Origin: QZLE01 sp033852135
GTDB taxonomy: Bacteria > Pseudomonadota > Gammaproteobacteria > QZLD01
Assembly: GCA_033852135.1 (NCBI GenBank)
Contig: JAWSVB010000004.1
Location: forward strand, 221,541 to 285,540
Length of the DNA: 64,000 nt
Reading direction: 5' to 3'
Both the position numbers and the translations under genes were made by a program. Below the pieces are notes generated by a model. It made no database searches. It was not told where the DNA came from and saw nothing but the letters and a program-made list of their open reading frames with translations. Below, piece after piece: positions 55,201-62,057 of this stretch (position 1 is the stretch's first letter; each line of letters begins with the position of its first letter).

Positions 55201-57426
55201 GCCACCTTCCCCACGGCGCAAAGCATGAGCATCAGTACTGCGGCGGCTGTATCGGCATGTACTGGTACCGTGCTAAACGTTGCCTCGCCAGCATTTGACG
55301 GTGTTAGCCAAATCAGACTGTTGGCAGGAAATCAAAACCTACAACCAGGTGAGCAATGTACGGTTACCTTTACTGTAGCGATAGATTTTGGCACCAACCC
55401 GCTACCGAGTACCGTGCAAAATAACTCTGCCACCGGCAGCGCTGCACAAACTCCTGGTGGCATACAGATAGCTGCAGACCTCTCCGATAATGGCAGCGAT
55501 CCTGACACCAATGATAATGGCTATGGCAGCGATGTCGGCGAAAGCGATCCAACTCCGGTTGATTTCCGCAGTGGCTCTCTAGCATCTGTCTCCGGTAAGG
55601 TGTGGCATGATACCAATCATGACCGAGTTGATAACGATAATTCAACTACCACCATACCAACCTTTATCGTTGAAGTGATAAACAGTGCTGGAACCATTTT
55701 AGGCACAACAACTACAGATGAATCTGGAGAGTACAATGTCGGTGGCCTATTCCCATCCACCAACGGTGATGCCGCAACTCACTACAAAGTGCGCTTCCGC
55801 GAATCGGAAAGTGGAGCAGTCTACGGCAACCCATTATCGCAAGATCCAGTTAATCCAAATGGAACCATTGTCGATGGACATATCGCCGAACTAGAATTGG
55901 TAACCGGAACAAATACGGTACAGCAAGATCTACCACTAGATCCTTCTGGAGTGGTTTACGATTCAGTAACCCGTAACCCAGTACCTAATGCAACCGTGGT
56001 GTTTACTGGCCCAGCTGGATTCGACCCTGCTCTTCACTTAGTTGGTGGTGCAGCTAACCAAACCCAGGTGACAGGTGCAAGTGGCTTCTATCAATACATC
56101 CTCTTGGCAGGTGCTCCTAATGGAACCTACACCTTAGACGTAACACCTCCACCAGCATATGTACCAACACCATCCAGCATCATTCCGGCGTGTACTAACA
56201 CCCCAACAGTTGGGGCGATACCAAGTCCAGCTCTGGTGCAAAACAGCGCAGATGCTCCAGTACAAGGTATCACCATACACGACCATGCAAGCTGTCCAGC
56301 AACCTCTGCCGGATTTGCCGCCAGTGCTGATACCACGCAATTCTATTACAGTTTTGATCTAACCGTCGGCACCTCTGGCGATGTAGTGAACAATCACATC
56401 CCAGTAGACCCGGTATTGGGTGGAGCAATAACTCTGGTTAAGAGTTCACCGCTGGTAAATGTAAGTATCGGCCAACTGGTTCCTTACACCATCAGTGCCA
56501 CCAATACTCTGGCAGCAAACCTGAGTAATATCGATATTCGTGACACCATGCCTCCTGGGTTCAAATATAAAGTTGGCAGTGCCTCAATTGACGGTATCAC
56601 CACTGCACCAACCATCAACGGTCGCGTGTTAAGTTGGAATAATTTGGTATTCCCACCTAACGGCTCACGCAGCATTAAACTGCTACTGGTAGTGGGTTCT
56701 GGGGTGCAACCAGGCGAGTATATAAATCAGGCTCGTGCCTATAACAATCTAGTGCCAGAACCTGGCAATGCTGTTTCCAATCTGGCCACTGCAACAGTGC
56801 GCGTTATACCAGATCCGGTATTCGACTGCTCTGACCTGATTGGTAAGGTGTTTGATGACCAAAATGCCAACGGCTATCAGGATGAGGGGGAACCCCCCAT
56901 TCCAAATGTACGCCTGGCAACAGTGCGTGGCCTACTGGTAACCACCGATGCTGAAGGGCGCTTCCACGTCACCTGCGCCATGGTTCCAAACGAATTCAGA
57001 GGGTCGAACTTCATCATGAAACTGGATGAACGCACCCTACCTTCTGGCTATCGCCTTACAACTGAAAACCCACGTGTAGTACATCTAACACGCGGTAAGA
57101 TGAGCAAACTCAACTTTGGTGCAGCGATCCATAGAGTGGTTCGTTTAGAACTAACCGCTGCTGCATTTATCACTGAGCAATCAGATCCAAGCCCTGAATT
57201 TGCTCAAGCACTAGATACCTTACCGGAGCAGCTGCGTGCAGCGCCTTCGGTAATTCGTCTGGCATACAACCGCAGTAATGAAGCAGATGATTTGATAAAG
57301 GATCGCCTGCAAACGGTACGCAAACGGATAGAAAAACTCTGGGAGGAACAGGGGTGTTGTTACGACATGACTTTTGAAGAGGAAATTTTCCAGCGCAGCC
57401 TTAAAGCTGAAGGGGGTGCGCAATGA
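43291..57426 (+). CDS. Giant exported DUF11-type Ig-like repeat protein (4711 residues)
   Basis: Signal peptide about 1-31 (FTAMMFFSSLAHA end), then eight DUF11-like domains (about 32-1120; typical segment VDLVVNHSDSPDPVSAGGVV and TYTITVSNNGPS). A SdrD B-like domain follows (about 1122-1240, IAGTVFRDFNDNG), then sixteen related 175-182-residue Ig-like units (about 1245-4090). Last come carboxypeptidase-regulatory-like domains, one more DUF11 (GGAITLVKSSPLVNVSIGQLVPY) and another SdrD B-like domain (VFDDQNANGYQDEGEPP). The tail is a charged helix with a Cys pair. There is no membrane anchor, LPxTG or barrel of its own. G+C looks higher than in neighbours. Probably a surface fibre or adhesin; export route unproven. 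Confidence 0.9.
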   Translation: MKCKLFNLLKRSTPLVSIFTAMMFFSSLAHAGVDLVVNHSDSPDPVSAGGVVTYTITVSNNGDTNSPTSTLTVTIPATTSYVSDSSGDGVTCTGPVGNDLTCDFGSLAGFPTNEEKTVAVQLLTSTEGIVVVGAEAETSGAGVDDTPANNTDNETTTINKGANVALVKSASTLNAPSGSALTYSFAITNNGPDSATLLRVQDPIPAGFSLVSLPSECSNNAGTIICDIDGPIANGDTLNIDSISGVITAAGSSTLTNAASIGLQPTAPLGTPNDPDTSDNSSTVDTTVTGGSDVAITKSRSVGGSILVGTDFNFVLSPSYSGDNPADLTVTDTIPANYTIDSGSFLASQNGWSCGLAGQDVTCTRALGGAGTGYNQDIGDITIPVTVATSGNNVTNSATIATTSTDPVPGNNTATDGGVNLLDPTVNLGINKTGPDPALVVTGVEFDFYVRVNNTGTTGFYGTATITDNIPANMTVNSYTLNGWSCAPAAPVVGPATITCNRVYTSGSQLAAGANSPYVIMTAETATDGNFTNSATVTTPNCNLAECNDGDLDTYQVISSVNLDSADVRVLKTVDPATVLASDILTYTLEVVNDGPAASADVRLTDTFSNLINNSVGATGAGYIDAVTANGTATLDSCSDSASGSTGRSLSCVYTSVPVCTASVDCPVVTVRVRPGGNGGARSNTANVISNGTADPDHSNDSATANNTVTPRADIEVAKAATPASVAAGQNLTYVVTVSNNGPSRAEGVTMTDTLPHDVTFVSATPSAGTCGTTPTAESTTTGGNDSIVCAIGTINNGSQQTVTIVVRPNTATRGGDITNTASAVTTTLETDGPANTVNANNSDSVDATILVPSLDLVLNKDDSVDPVAVGDQTVYTITVTNSGPSAAEGVSVTDTLPATGLSFVSATSSAGSCPTQPAVGDDSGANVICNLGYISSSSQETVTITLQGKVKGVYTNTATVTSNETGLGYENAANNSATELTTVRTKADMEVTSKVASPASVNLRDNFTYTIKIKNLTGAGLSEADNVEVSDTLPTDMELTGAPTVDAPASGTCTGGAGDTSFTCSLGTMATNTEADITVPVQLVKVTSKPQTFTNTASVTTSSLDIDLGNNSNSGDVDVNSSSIAGTVFRDFNDNGLVTAGDTGISGITITLTGTSFDGAAVSETTTTDGNGDFIFTGLPASLAPGYTIVEGAVAESHIIDGDDTATNGNGDDASVNDEISDITLGANTAVTGYLFAEVPQARIGIAKRVQSGPTIQADGTFLTNFRLNIENFSLEQINNIVVTDSLNGVAPAFGTFVVGGAGASLSTGEYTIQTPPSGGCDGTNGSFNGDGDNTVATVPTLASSASCTLDFAVRARPTAPLPAAQSSGGTYENQASINGTGDLSGQSPSDTSDNGSNPDPTGNNTAGDAGESDPTPITPSYTPAIGIAKTIQGGITVEANESITVPIRLVVENLGDEPLNTISITDTLTGVAPKFGTYVAGGGGASLSPGDYTIQSAPAFNGACTNGTANAAFNGNGDTVVATITGHDIGATCSIDFTFRFMPLASTTYENQASVSAIGDYTTGAASDTSDNGTNPDPDGDDDPDEAGENDPTPISYPRIGLAKRVVGSSTTNNDGTVTVPFSFVVTNLGGEALNSVVISDDLSGASPQFGSYVAGGSGATLAATEYTINSAPAFSGACIGGTLTPGYNGDGTSSMASITGFASGASCTILTTIRFRPGAPLPAGNNFTNQATVAATGAVSAIDVTDLSDDGTSPDTDGDGIGNEAGENDPTLVNTTFTKQISLTKTFSVAQSINADGSINAPFRVKVLNSGTEPLITLTVTDNLEGVAPSFGTYVAGGAAANLSRGEYTIQTAPSFNGACTTGTLTAAYTGDAQDQLASLTRLEVLDSCEIDFTVRFLPTSPLPGGGYSNSASTQGTGEFSGGAPVTDISQNGIDPDPNGNDDPTDDNDPTPVSTIYTPSIGVAKALQGSLTVNGNDTYSGTFRIVVENLGNEELATVSVSDAMNSAPSNLGTYVAGGAGASLSAGQYTIESAPAFNGVCTNGTANAAFDGEGDPVLATITELDTETSCSIDYDFRFMPEASTSYLNRATTQGTGVYSTTVVTDQSDNGANPDPDGDGDADESGENDATPVPYPRIGLAKRVVGSSTTNANGTVTVPFSFVVTNLGGEDLTVSAITDDLSGASPQFGSYVAGGAAATLAATEYTIETAPAFSGACAGGTLTPGYDGDATPSLASITSFASGASCTITTTIRFRPGAPLPGGGNFTNQASVAATGDESGLAATDLSDDGVAPDTDGDGVGNEAGENDPTPVGASFTPRIALAKRVVGSETVNANGTITVPFRIAVSNNGTEPLTTITVSDDLSGVAPAFGTYVAGGAGATLDRGEYTVETAPAFNGACATGTLTAAYTGDAQAQLASLTRLEVQDSCEINFTLRFKPTSPLPGGGYSNQASTQGTGELSGGAPVTDLSQDGLDPDPDSDNDATDNDVPTPVSPSHTPSIGIAKTLLNGQILNTNGSYSGTFRLVVENLGDEELQTVSVSDAMDTAPANLGTFVAGGAGATLSAGQYTIESAPAFVGVCTNGTANAAFNGEGTPVVATITELATGTSCTVEYDFRFVPEPGINYFNQATTQGTGAYSTGVVNDTSDDGTDPDTDGDGDADEAGENDATPIPYPRIGLAKRVVGSTTTNADGTVLVPFSFVVTNLGGEDLSNVGISDDLSGASPQFGSYVAGGAAATLAATEYTIQTAPAFSGACATGTINGAYNGDGDTSLASITSLTSGSSCTITLTLRFRPGTPLPAGGNFTNQAGVAATGASSAIGVTDLSDDGTDPDSDNDGVGNEPGENDPTPVNVSFTPQVGLTKTKTTAETINANGTVTVPFRLAVSNSGDEPLINLTISDDLAGVAPAFGTYVAGGAAATLDKGEYTIETAPAFNGACGTGTLTAAYDGDTQDELASLTRLEIAASCEIDFTLRFKPTSPLPGGGYSNQGSTQATGELSTTVVTDLSQDGVDPDPGGNNDPTDDNDPTPVNTNHSSAIGIAKSLQNGQILNTNGSYSGTFRLVVENLGNEELQSVTITDAMDTAPSNLGTFVAGGAGATLTAGQYTIESAPAFVGVCTNGSANAAFNGEGTPVVATITELDTGSSCTVEYDFRFVPQPGTNYFNQATTQGTGAYSTSVVTDTSDDGTDPDTDGDMDADEAGENDPTPIPYPRIGLAKRLVGSTTTNVDGTVTAALSFVVTNLGGEDLSNVGVTDDLSGASPQFGSYIAGGAAATLAATEYTIQTAPAFSGACANGTIDPAYDGDANGSIASITSLTSGSSCTITMTIRFRPGAPLPAGGNFTNQAAVAATGTSSAIDITDLSDDGTDPDTDNDGVGNEAGENDPTPINVSFTPQIGLTKRLTAVETTNANGTITVPFRLAVSNSGDEPLINVSVSDDLSGVAPAFGTYVAGGAAADLDKGEYTIETAPAFNGACTNGTITAGYTGDAQPQLASLTRLEIAASCEIDFTLRFKPTSPLPAGGYSNQGSTQGTGELSTTVVTDLSQDGTDPDPDSNDDPTDNNVPTPVSTVHAAAIGVAKTLNSGLVVNTNGSYSGTFRIVVENLGNEELQSVSITDAMNTAPSNLGTYVAGGASATLTAGQYTIESAPAFVGACANGTANAAFTGTADPIVATISELDTATNCTVDFGFRFMPTPGSTYLNQATTQGTGAYSTTVVSDLSDDGTDPDPSGNGDATEAGENDPTPIPIPRIGLAKSAAAVVNNGDGTYDVPFTLTLINAGELALSNIQITDDLAEFGSYTSAAIPAAGQYTISSDPVQANPANGAALTPVGAGVFTGTTGGYNLLDAASSELPNFGSGSESSAQINFTVRFFPTTPGPFNNSAVTTATSSSGGDVTDDSVTGDTPDADGNGDPGDDTSPTVVVLSGQDIGVAKAVSGIVQTGTRSYTIPYTLIIANLDAATTLTNVQLTDNLAATFPTAQSMSISTAAAVSACTGTVLNVASPAFDGVSQIRLLAGNQNLQPGEQCTVTFTVAIDFGTNPLPSTVQNNSATGSAAQTPGGIQIAADLSDNGSDPDTNDNGYGSDVGESDPTPVDFRSGSLASVSGKVWHDTNHDRVDNDNSTTTIPTFIVEVINSAGTILGTTTTDESGEYNVGGLFPSTNGDAATHYKVRFRESESGAVYGNPLSQDPVNPNGTIVDGHIAELELVTGTNTVQQDLPLDPSGVVYDSVTRNPVPNATVVFTGPAGFDPALHLVGGAANQTQVTGASGFYQYILLAGAPNGTYTLDVTPPPAYVPTPSSIIPACTNTPTVGAIPSPALVQNSADAPVQGITIHDHASCPATSAGFAASADTTQFYYSFDLTVGTSGDVVNNHIPVDPVLGGAITLVKSSPLVNVSIGQLVPYTISATNTLAANLSNIDIRDTMPPGFKYKVGSASIDGITTAPTINGRVLSWNNLVFPPNGSRSIKLLLVVGSGVQPGEYINQARAYNNLVPEPGNAVSNLATATVRVIPDPVFDCSDLIGKVFDDQNANGYQDEGEPPIPNVRLATVRGLLVTTDAEGRFHVTCAMVPNEFRGSNFIMKLDERTLPSGYRLTTENPRVVHLTRGKMSKLNFGAAIHRVVRLELTAAAFITEQSDPSPEFAQALDTLPEQLRAAPSVIRLAYNRSNEADDLIKDRLQTVRKRIEKLWEEQGCCYDMTFEEEIFQRSLKAEGGAQ
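47569..54531 (+). repeat. Tandem super-repeat inside the giant gene: (C-A-B) x 4 plus C
   Basis: Three unit types recur in fixed order. C units (175 aa) begin IGIAKTL or similar, A units (182 aa) IGLAKRVVGS, and B units (about 180 aa) IGLTK or similar. The C-A-B triplets begin at 47569, 49180, 50791 and 52399, with the last C at 54007-54531, so the periods are 1611, 1611, 1608 and 1608 bp. The later copies are very alike at DNA level, showing recent duplication or gene conversion. Confidence 0.9.
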
Positions 57427-60400
57427 GACATCTAAATAAAATGCTTTTAGCAACACCGTTTTTAGCCGCTGTACTTAGCTCTGCTACAGTCAATGCAACT
57501 AACAGCAGTAGCAATAGCAATGAGGAAAACCAGCAGCTTTGCCAACATGAAGCCAGCTGTTCCCCATGTGCTAGCGATGATACCTCGTGTACCTCAGTCA
57601 ATGGCAAGCGTATCGATTCCGGTGCTAGCCTCGGGGCAAAAACATCCCCACCTAAAAATAGTGAGCGTCAGTTAGAGCAAGATAGTAAAAAGCTGACCCC
57701 GTGGATTGAGGTAAAAGGGACTCCGCAAGCAGAACTAGAAAAAGTGGTGCAAAGAACCGAACTGAAGCAGGTTATAGATAGCTCGGTTGCGCCTAAATTT
57801 GTATCGGGCAAAAGCACACTGACCCCATCATTGAAGCAAGATCTCACCAAATTGGTTGAGCAGTTAAAGGGTAAAAAAGGGCTAAAGATCAAAATATCTG
57901 GCCATACCGACCCCCAAAGACTCTCGAAAAGAGCAGCCAAAATCTATGGTGATAATCAAGGGTTAGGGTTAGCTCGAGCCAAGAGTACCGCTGCATTTTT
58001 AGCGCAAGAGTTAAATATCCCAGCAACTACAATTGCAACTGAATCATATGGTCCATTAAGATCTCTAGTTTCCAATCTTACCCCAGATGGGATGGCAAAA
58101 AATCGCCGCGTCGAGATCTCCGTATCTTACGAGGAAGAGGTAACAGTTGAGGAAGTAATCAAGGTAAAGCAGGCTCCAGTCGTTACTGCCAAGCCACTAA
58201 GATCATGCAGCGAGGTACTCAAAACCAATATCGCTGCTGCGCCTAAACCTTTTAGAATCAGCATCGATGGTGTAGAGCTAGATGAAACCAACAACGCTAA
58301 AGCAAGTGGCACCATAGATCCAGATATTCAGCGCTGTACCGACCTTGCCCTGGAAAAAGCCGATATTCAGATCCGCTATGATAATTTAGAGTCAACGCCT
58401 TGGCTGAATATCAGCGCTACACCTAATAGCGCGGTGCGTAATGAAAAAATCACCTTTAATGCATACAGTAACTACAACTACTGGATTAAGAAGCGCGAAA
58501 TAAGAATCTTTGCCGCCGATGCATCAACCCAATCTGTTCCACTGCAAATCATCCCTGTAAACAGTGATGGTAATGCCGAATGGATACCAGATGCAGAGGT
58601 TCCAGCGCAGATAAGTTACCTACTCCGCGTCTACGATGCCGAGCAGCGCTTTGATGAAACCGCTGCAAAAAATCTAAGTATTGATGAGCGCGCCAAACCA
58701 CTAACAGATATCCAAAGTGACAAACGGGAAGAGCTGATTGGCTACGGTGAAAACCACCTGCAGATTCACAACATCCCCGTATACGGTGGAGCAGTAACCG
58801 TAAACGGCACCGATATCGATCCCAGCAGTAAGGTTACGGTGATGGGACAAACCATCCCTGTTGCCGCAAATGAACGTTTTGCCACTCGCCAGATTCTTCC
58901 TGCTGGCAACCACATGGTAGATGTTCAACTGAGCAACACAACTGGCGAACTAAACTTCTCCCGCAACCTCTATATCCCAGACCAAGATTGGTTTTATATC
59001 GGCATTGCTGACCTAATCGTGGGTGAGAACAAAACCTCTGGCCCCGCACAGCTGGTCACCGGAGATGAGCAACACTACGATAATGATCTTTATGTAGATG
59101 GGCGCCTAGCCTTCTACCTCAAAGGAAAAATCAAAGGGGAATGGCTATTAACCGCAGCGGCAGATACCCAAGAGCAACCACTTGAGGATCTATTCTCCAA
59201 CTTTGATTCCAAAGATCCACGCTACCTACTGCGCCGCCTTGACCCAGACCTTTTCTATCCAGTCTATGGTGATGATTCCACCACAGTGGATGATGCCCCA
59301 ACCCGTGGAAAGTTTTATGTAAAACTCGCTCGTGGTGATTCACACGTAATGTGGGGTAACTTCCAAACCAAGTGGACCGGCAGTGATTTTGCCAATATCA
59401 ATCGTGGCATGTACGGTGCAAATGCGCACATCGTATCCGATACCCAAACCAGTTTTGGAGAGAAACAGGTGGAGATCGACATGTTCGCCGGCGATCCAGG
59501 AACCCTAGGTGCGCGCGATGATTTCCGCGCTACTGGCGGTAGCCTCTACTATCTGCGCCATCAAGATATCACCCTCGGATCTGAAAATGTCTGGATAGAG
59601 ATCCGTGACAAAGATTCAGGGATCGTCCTCGATGCCACACAACTAACAGCGGGCCAGGATTATGATATCAATTCAATTCAAGGGCGCTTATTACTAACCT
59701 CCCCACTTCCATCAACAGCGGATGACAGCCAACTGGTTCGCGCTGGTTCACTCTCGGGCCACCCAGTATTCCTAATCGCAAGTTATGAATACACCCCAGG
59801 GCTGGCAGAAGCAGACAATATGACAATTGGTGGGCGTGCATCCGGTTGGATAAACGACCATGTAAATATCGGTGCCACCGGATATAAACAAGGGGATGAA
59901 GCCACCAAACAAACTCTGGAAGAGGTAGATGCAACCCTACGTTATGCAGCAGGAACCTACATCAAAGCTGAAGTAGCACGCTCCGATGGTCCAGGTAGTG
60001 GCAACAATAACTCAATGACTGGAGGTTTCGAATTCAACACCACCAGCGGCATAGATAACGAAGCCAAAGCCAAACGAATTGAAGCAGCGGTAGACTTTTC
60101 AGAAGTTAGCGACGCAACCGGTAGAGCAAATATCTACTGGCAAGATAAAGAGGAGGGTTTCTCCGGACCAGGGCAAATAACCGCAGAGGATATCCAACAG
60201 ACAGGTGCCGCTTTCACAGCCGAGGTAACTGAAAACCTAACTATCGATACCAAAGCAGATCTAAAAGAGGCAGAAACTCAAGACACCAAAGCAGCCAGCG
60301 TAACTGGAAACTATCAAATAGATTCGCAGTGGAGCGTATCTGCCGGACTGCGTTACGATGATATGGAAACCACAACAGCCAATGCCAGCTCAACCCTCTC

Positions 60401-61670
60401 CGAAGATGGCTCGCGTACCGATCTTGCCGCTCAAATAGAGTACTCACCAGCTGTAGATGAAGAGGATGAAGAGCAAGAGCCAGACTGGTCCCTATACGGA
60501 TTTGGTCAAGGAACCCTACAAAAAGATGCAACCCGCGATAGCAATGACCGCTTCGGTATTGGCGGTCGCTATAAAGTAAACGACTCCCTAGGTCTATCGG
60601 GCGAACTATCCGGTGGCGATGGCGGCATGGGTGGAAAAATCGGTGGAGACTGGCGCGTAAACGATCGCAGCCAACTCTACATGAACTACGATCTTGATAC
60701 CGAACGCACCGATAACCTATCGCGCGGACGCCAAGGCAACTTAACCACCGGAGGCAAAACCCGCTACTCCGACAGCCTCTCCGTCTATGCAGAGGAGCGT
60801 CTGCAACATGGCGATGGACCATCAGGACTAATCCATGCCTTTGGCCTTGACCTAGCAGCACTAGATACGTGGAACTTCGGCTTTAAAGCGGAGATTGGGG
60901 ACCTATCTGACCCGAACTCCGGCGATGTTGAACGCACAGCGCTATCACTATCTGCCGGATACGTAAAAGAGAAAACCAAATACGCTGGCAACCTAGAGTG
61001 GCGCAAAGATGACGAAGCAACCACCGGGGAACGCACCACCTGGCTAATGCGCAACAGCTTAGGTTACCAAACCACAGCGGACTGGCGTTTTCTCGGTAAG
61101 CTAAACTTCTCCCTCTCCGACAGTGAGCAAGGGGAAGCCTACGATGCAGATTTTGTCGAAGCGGTTCTCGGCTACGCCTACCGCCCAGTAAATAATGACA
61201 AACTCAACACCCTGTTTAAATACACCTACTTCTATGACCTGCCATCTGCCAGCGCACTCACAGCAGCAGAAACCATGGCTGATTACGCCCAGCGCAGTCA
61301 TATCCTCTCCGCAGATGCCACCTATGACCTCTACCCCTGGCTCTCTGTTGGCGGTAAATATGGTTTCAGACGCGGTGAGATAAAAGACAGCAGAGTAGAT
61401 GGAACCTGGTTTAGATCCGATGCCCACCTAGCAATCGTGCGCGCTGATTGGCACTTTGTACACAAGTGGGATGCACTGCTTGAAGCACGTATCCTAAAAG
61501 TGGACGAAGCTGAAGATGAACGTTCAGGATTCTTAACCGCCATCTACCGCCACGTCAATAGCAACTTCAAGATTGGCGCGGGCTACAACTTCACCGATTT
61601 CTCCGATGACCTGACAGATCTGGATTACGATTCAGAAGGGTGGTTCATCAACCTAATTGGGAAGTTTTAA
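57423..61670 (+). CDS. OmpA-domain protein with predicted C-terminal outer-membrane beta-barrel
   Basis: A 1415-residue protein. Signal peptide 1-25 (AAVLSSATVNA); a short segment with four cysteines (40, 46, 49, 56); an OmpA-type peptidoglycan-binding domain (about 123-236) with ISGHTD (D162), LGLARAKST (R185) and MAKNRRVEISV; beta-rich periplasmic domains (about 265-540, with WLNISATPNSAVRNEKITF). A long series of alternating strands (about 545-1415) ends in FINLIGKF, a terminal aromatic residue as in BAM-inserted barrels. The ATG overlaps the giant gene's stop by 4 nt (ATGA), so translation is coupled. Likely anchor or conduit for the giant protein. Confidence 0.88.
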   Translation: MRHLNKMLLATPFLAAVLSSATVNATNSSSNSNEENQQLCQHEASCSPCASDDTSCTSVNGKRIDSGASLGAKTSPPKNSERQLEQDSKKLTPWIEVKGTPQAELEKVVQRTELKQVIDSSVAPKFVSGKSTLTPSLKQDLTKLVEQLKGKKGLKIKISGHTDPQRLSKRAAKIYGDNQGLGLARAKSTAAFLAQELNIPATTIATESYGPLRSLVSNLTPDGMAKNRRVEISVSYEEEVTVEEVIKVKQAPVVTAKPLRSCSEVLKTNIAAAPKPFRISIDGVELDETNNAKASGTIDPDIQRCTDLALEKADIQIRYDNLESTPWLNISATPNSAVRNEKITFNAYSNYNYWIKKREIRIFAADASTQSVPLQIIPVNSDGNAEWIPDAEVPAQISYLLRVYDAEQRFDETAAKNLSIDERAKPLTDIQSDKREELIGYGENHLQIHNIPVYGGAVTVNGTDIDPSSKVTVMGQTIPVAANERFATRQILPAGNHMVDVQLSNTTGELNFSRNLYIPDQDWFYIGIADLIVGENKTSGPAQLVTGDEQHYDNDLYVDGRLAFYLKGKIKGEWLLTAAADTQEQPLEDLFSNFDSKDPRYLLRRLDPDLFYPVYGDDSTTVDDAPTRGKFYVKLARGDSHVMWGNFQTKWTGSDFANINRGMYGANAHIVSDTQTSFGEKQVEIDMFAGDPGTLGARDDFRATGGSLYYLRHQDITLGSENVWIEIRDKDSGIVLDATQLTAGQDYDINSIQGRLLLTSPLPSTADDSQLVRAGSLSGHPVFLIASYEYTPGLAEADNMTIGGRASGWINDHVNIGATGYKQGDEATKQTLEEVDATLRYAAGTYIKAEVARSDGPGSGNNNSMTGGFEFNTTSGIDNEAKAKRIEAAVDFSEVSDATGRANIYWQDKEEGFSGPGQITAEDIQQTGAAFTAEVTENLTIDTKADLKEAETQDTKAASVTGNYQIDSQWSVSAGLRYDDMETTTANASSTLSEDGSRTDLAAQIEYSPAVDEEDEEQEPDWSLYGFGQGTLQKDATRDSNDRFGIGGRYKVNDSLGLSGELSGGDGGMGGKIGGDWRVNDRSQLYMNYDLDTERTDNLSRGRQGNLTTGGKTRYSDSLSVYAEERLQHGDGPSGLIHAFGLDLAALDTWNFGFKAEIGDLSDPNSGDVERTALSLSAGYVKEKTKYAGNLEWRKDDEATTGERTTWLMRNSLGYQTTADWRFLGKLNFSLSDSEQGEAYDADFVEAVLGYAYRPVNNDKLNTLFKYTYFYDLPSASALTAAETMADYAQRSHILSADATYDLYPWLSVGGKYGFRRGEIKDSRVDGTWFRSDAHLAIVRADWHFVHKWDALLEARILKVDEAEDERSGFLTAIYRHVNSNFKIGAGYNFTDFSDDLTDLDYDSEGWFINLIGKF

Positions 61671-61693
61671 ACCAATAAAATAACAACAAAACA

Positions 61694-61726
61694 GGGGATA
61701 ACTAATAGTAGTTATCCCCTTTTTTT
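61694..61726 (+). terminator. Rho-independent terminator of the giant-protein operon
   Basis: Ten-bp perfect stem ggggataact (61694-61703) with agttatcccc (61710-61719), 6-nt loop, followed by TTTTTTT (61720-61726). It lies 24 nt after the barrel gene's stop. Confidence 0.93.
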
Positions 61727-61756
61727 ATTTTCAGAATTTATTTTTAATCTAAGAAA

Positions 61757-61774
61757 AATCAACTGGGGTCGGTA
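61757..61774 (+). repeat. Partial REP-like copy (aatcaactggggtcggta)
   Basis: Eighteen bases nearly identical to the left end of the copy at 61816 and to the reverse complement of the window's last bases; the similarity ends after about 20 nt. Confidence 0.6.
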
Positions 61775-61815
61775 GAATATTGTATCTGCCATCATGTCAT
61801 TACCCGACTTCGCAC

Positions 61816-61892
61816 AATCAACTAGGGTCGGTAGTCTATTGATTTCTGAGCGCAGCGAAGAGCAAAATCAAAGACTCTGACCCTATTGATTC
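61816..61892 (+). repeat. REP-like imperfect palindrome, left copy of an inverted pair
   Basis: About 77 bp. Left arm aatcaactagggtcggtagt..., centre ctgagcgcagcgaag, right arm ending ctctgaccctattgatt. The arms are imperfect inverted repeats of each other. The reverse complement of 63931-64000 matches it over about 70 bp, so the segment between them is enclosed by inverted copies. Confidence 0.8.
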
Positions 61893-61909
61893 CTGACCCT
61901 ATTGATTCC
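61878..61909 (+). repeat. 16-bp tandem duplication
   Basis: tgaccctattgattcc occurs twice head to tail (61878-61893 and 61894-61909) at the right end of the REP-like copy. Confidence 0.9.
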
Positions 61910-61937
61910 AGCAATTCACCACCCAACTCCCCAATAA

Positions 61938-61965
61938 CGTCATGCCGGCGAAGGCCGGTATCCAG
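61938..61965 (+). repeat. Dispersed palindrome (cgtcatgccggc... type)
   Basis: A short hairpin with ccggc/gccgg stem inside cgtcatgccggcgaaggcc and a tail ggtatccag. Closely related sequences are, from memory, common between genes of many proteobacteria. An inverted relative is at 62874-62893. Confidence 0.6.
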
Positions 61966-62032
61966 AAAAAATGTAGGTTGCGGGTGAGCGTAGCGAAGCC
62001 CAACACAGCACTGTTTATACTGTTATACAAAC

Positions 62033-62057
62033 GCTGGGGTTCATTCTTCACCCCAGC
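62033..62057. repeat. Perfect 8-bp hairpin gctggggt/accccagc
   Basis: Stem 62033-62040 with 62050-62057, 9-nt loop; part of the repeat-rich segment. No U-run. Confidence 0.6.

Noticed and set aside
60241..60861. Long antisense open frame (206 codons) inside the barrel gene
   Set aside because: Rich in Arg, His, Leu and Cys as expected of the reverse strand of a Gly/Asp/Thr-rich gene, has no ribosome site, and lies fully inside a strongly supported gene.
57423..61670. TonB-dependent receptor identity for the barrel protein
   Set aside because: No TonB box or plug domain was seen near the N-terminus; the OmpA domain and long periplasmic part fit a different architecture.
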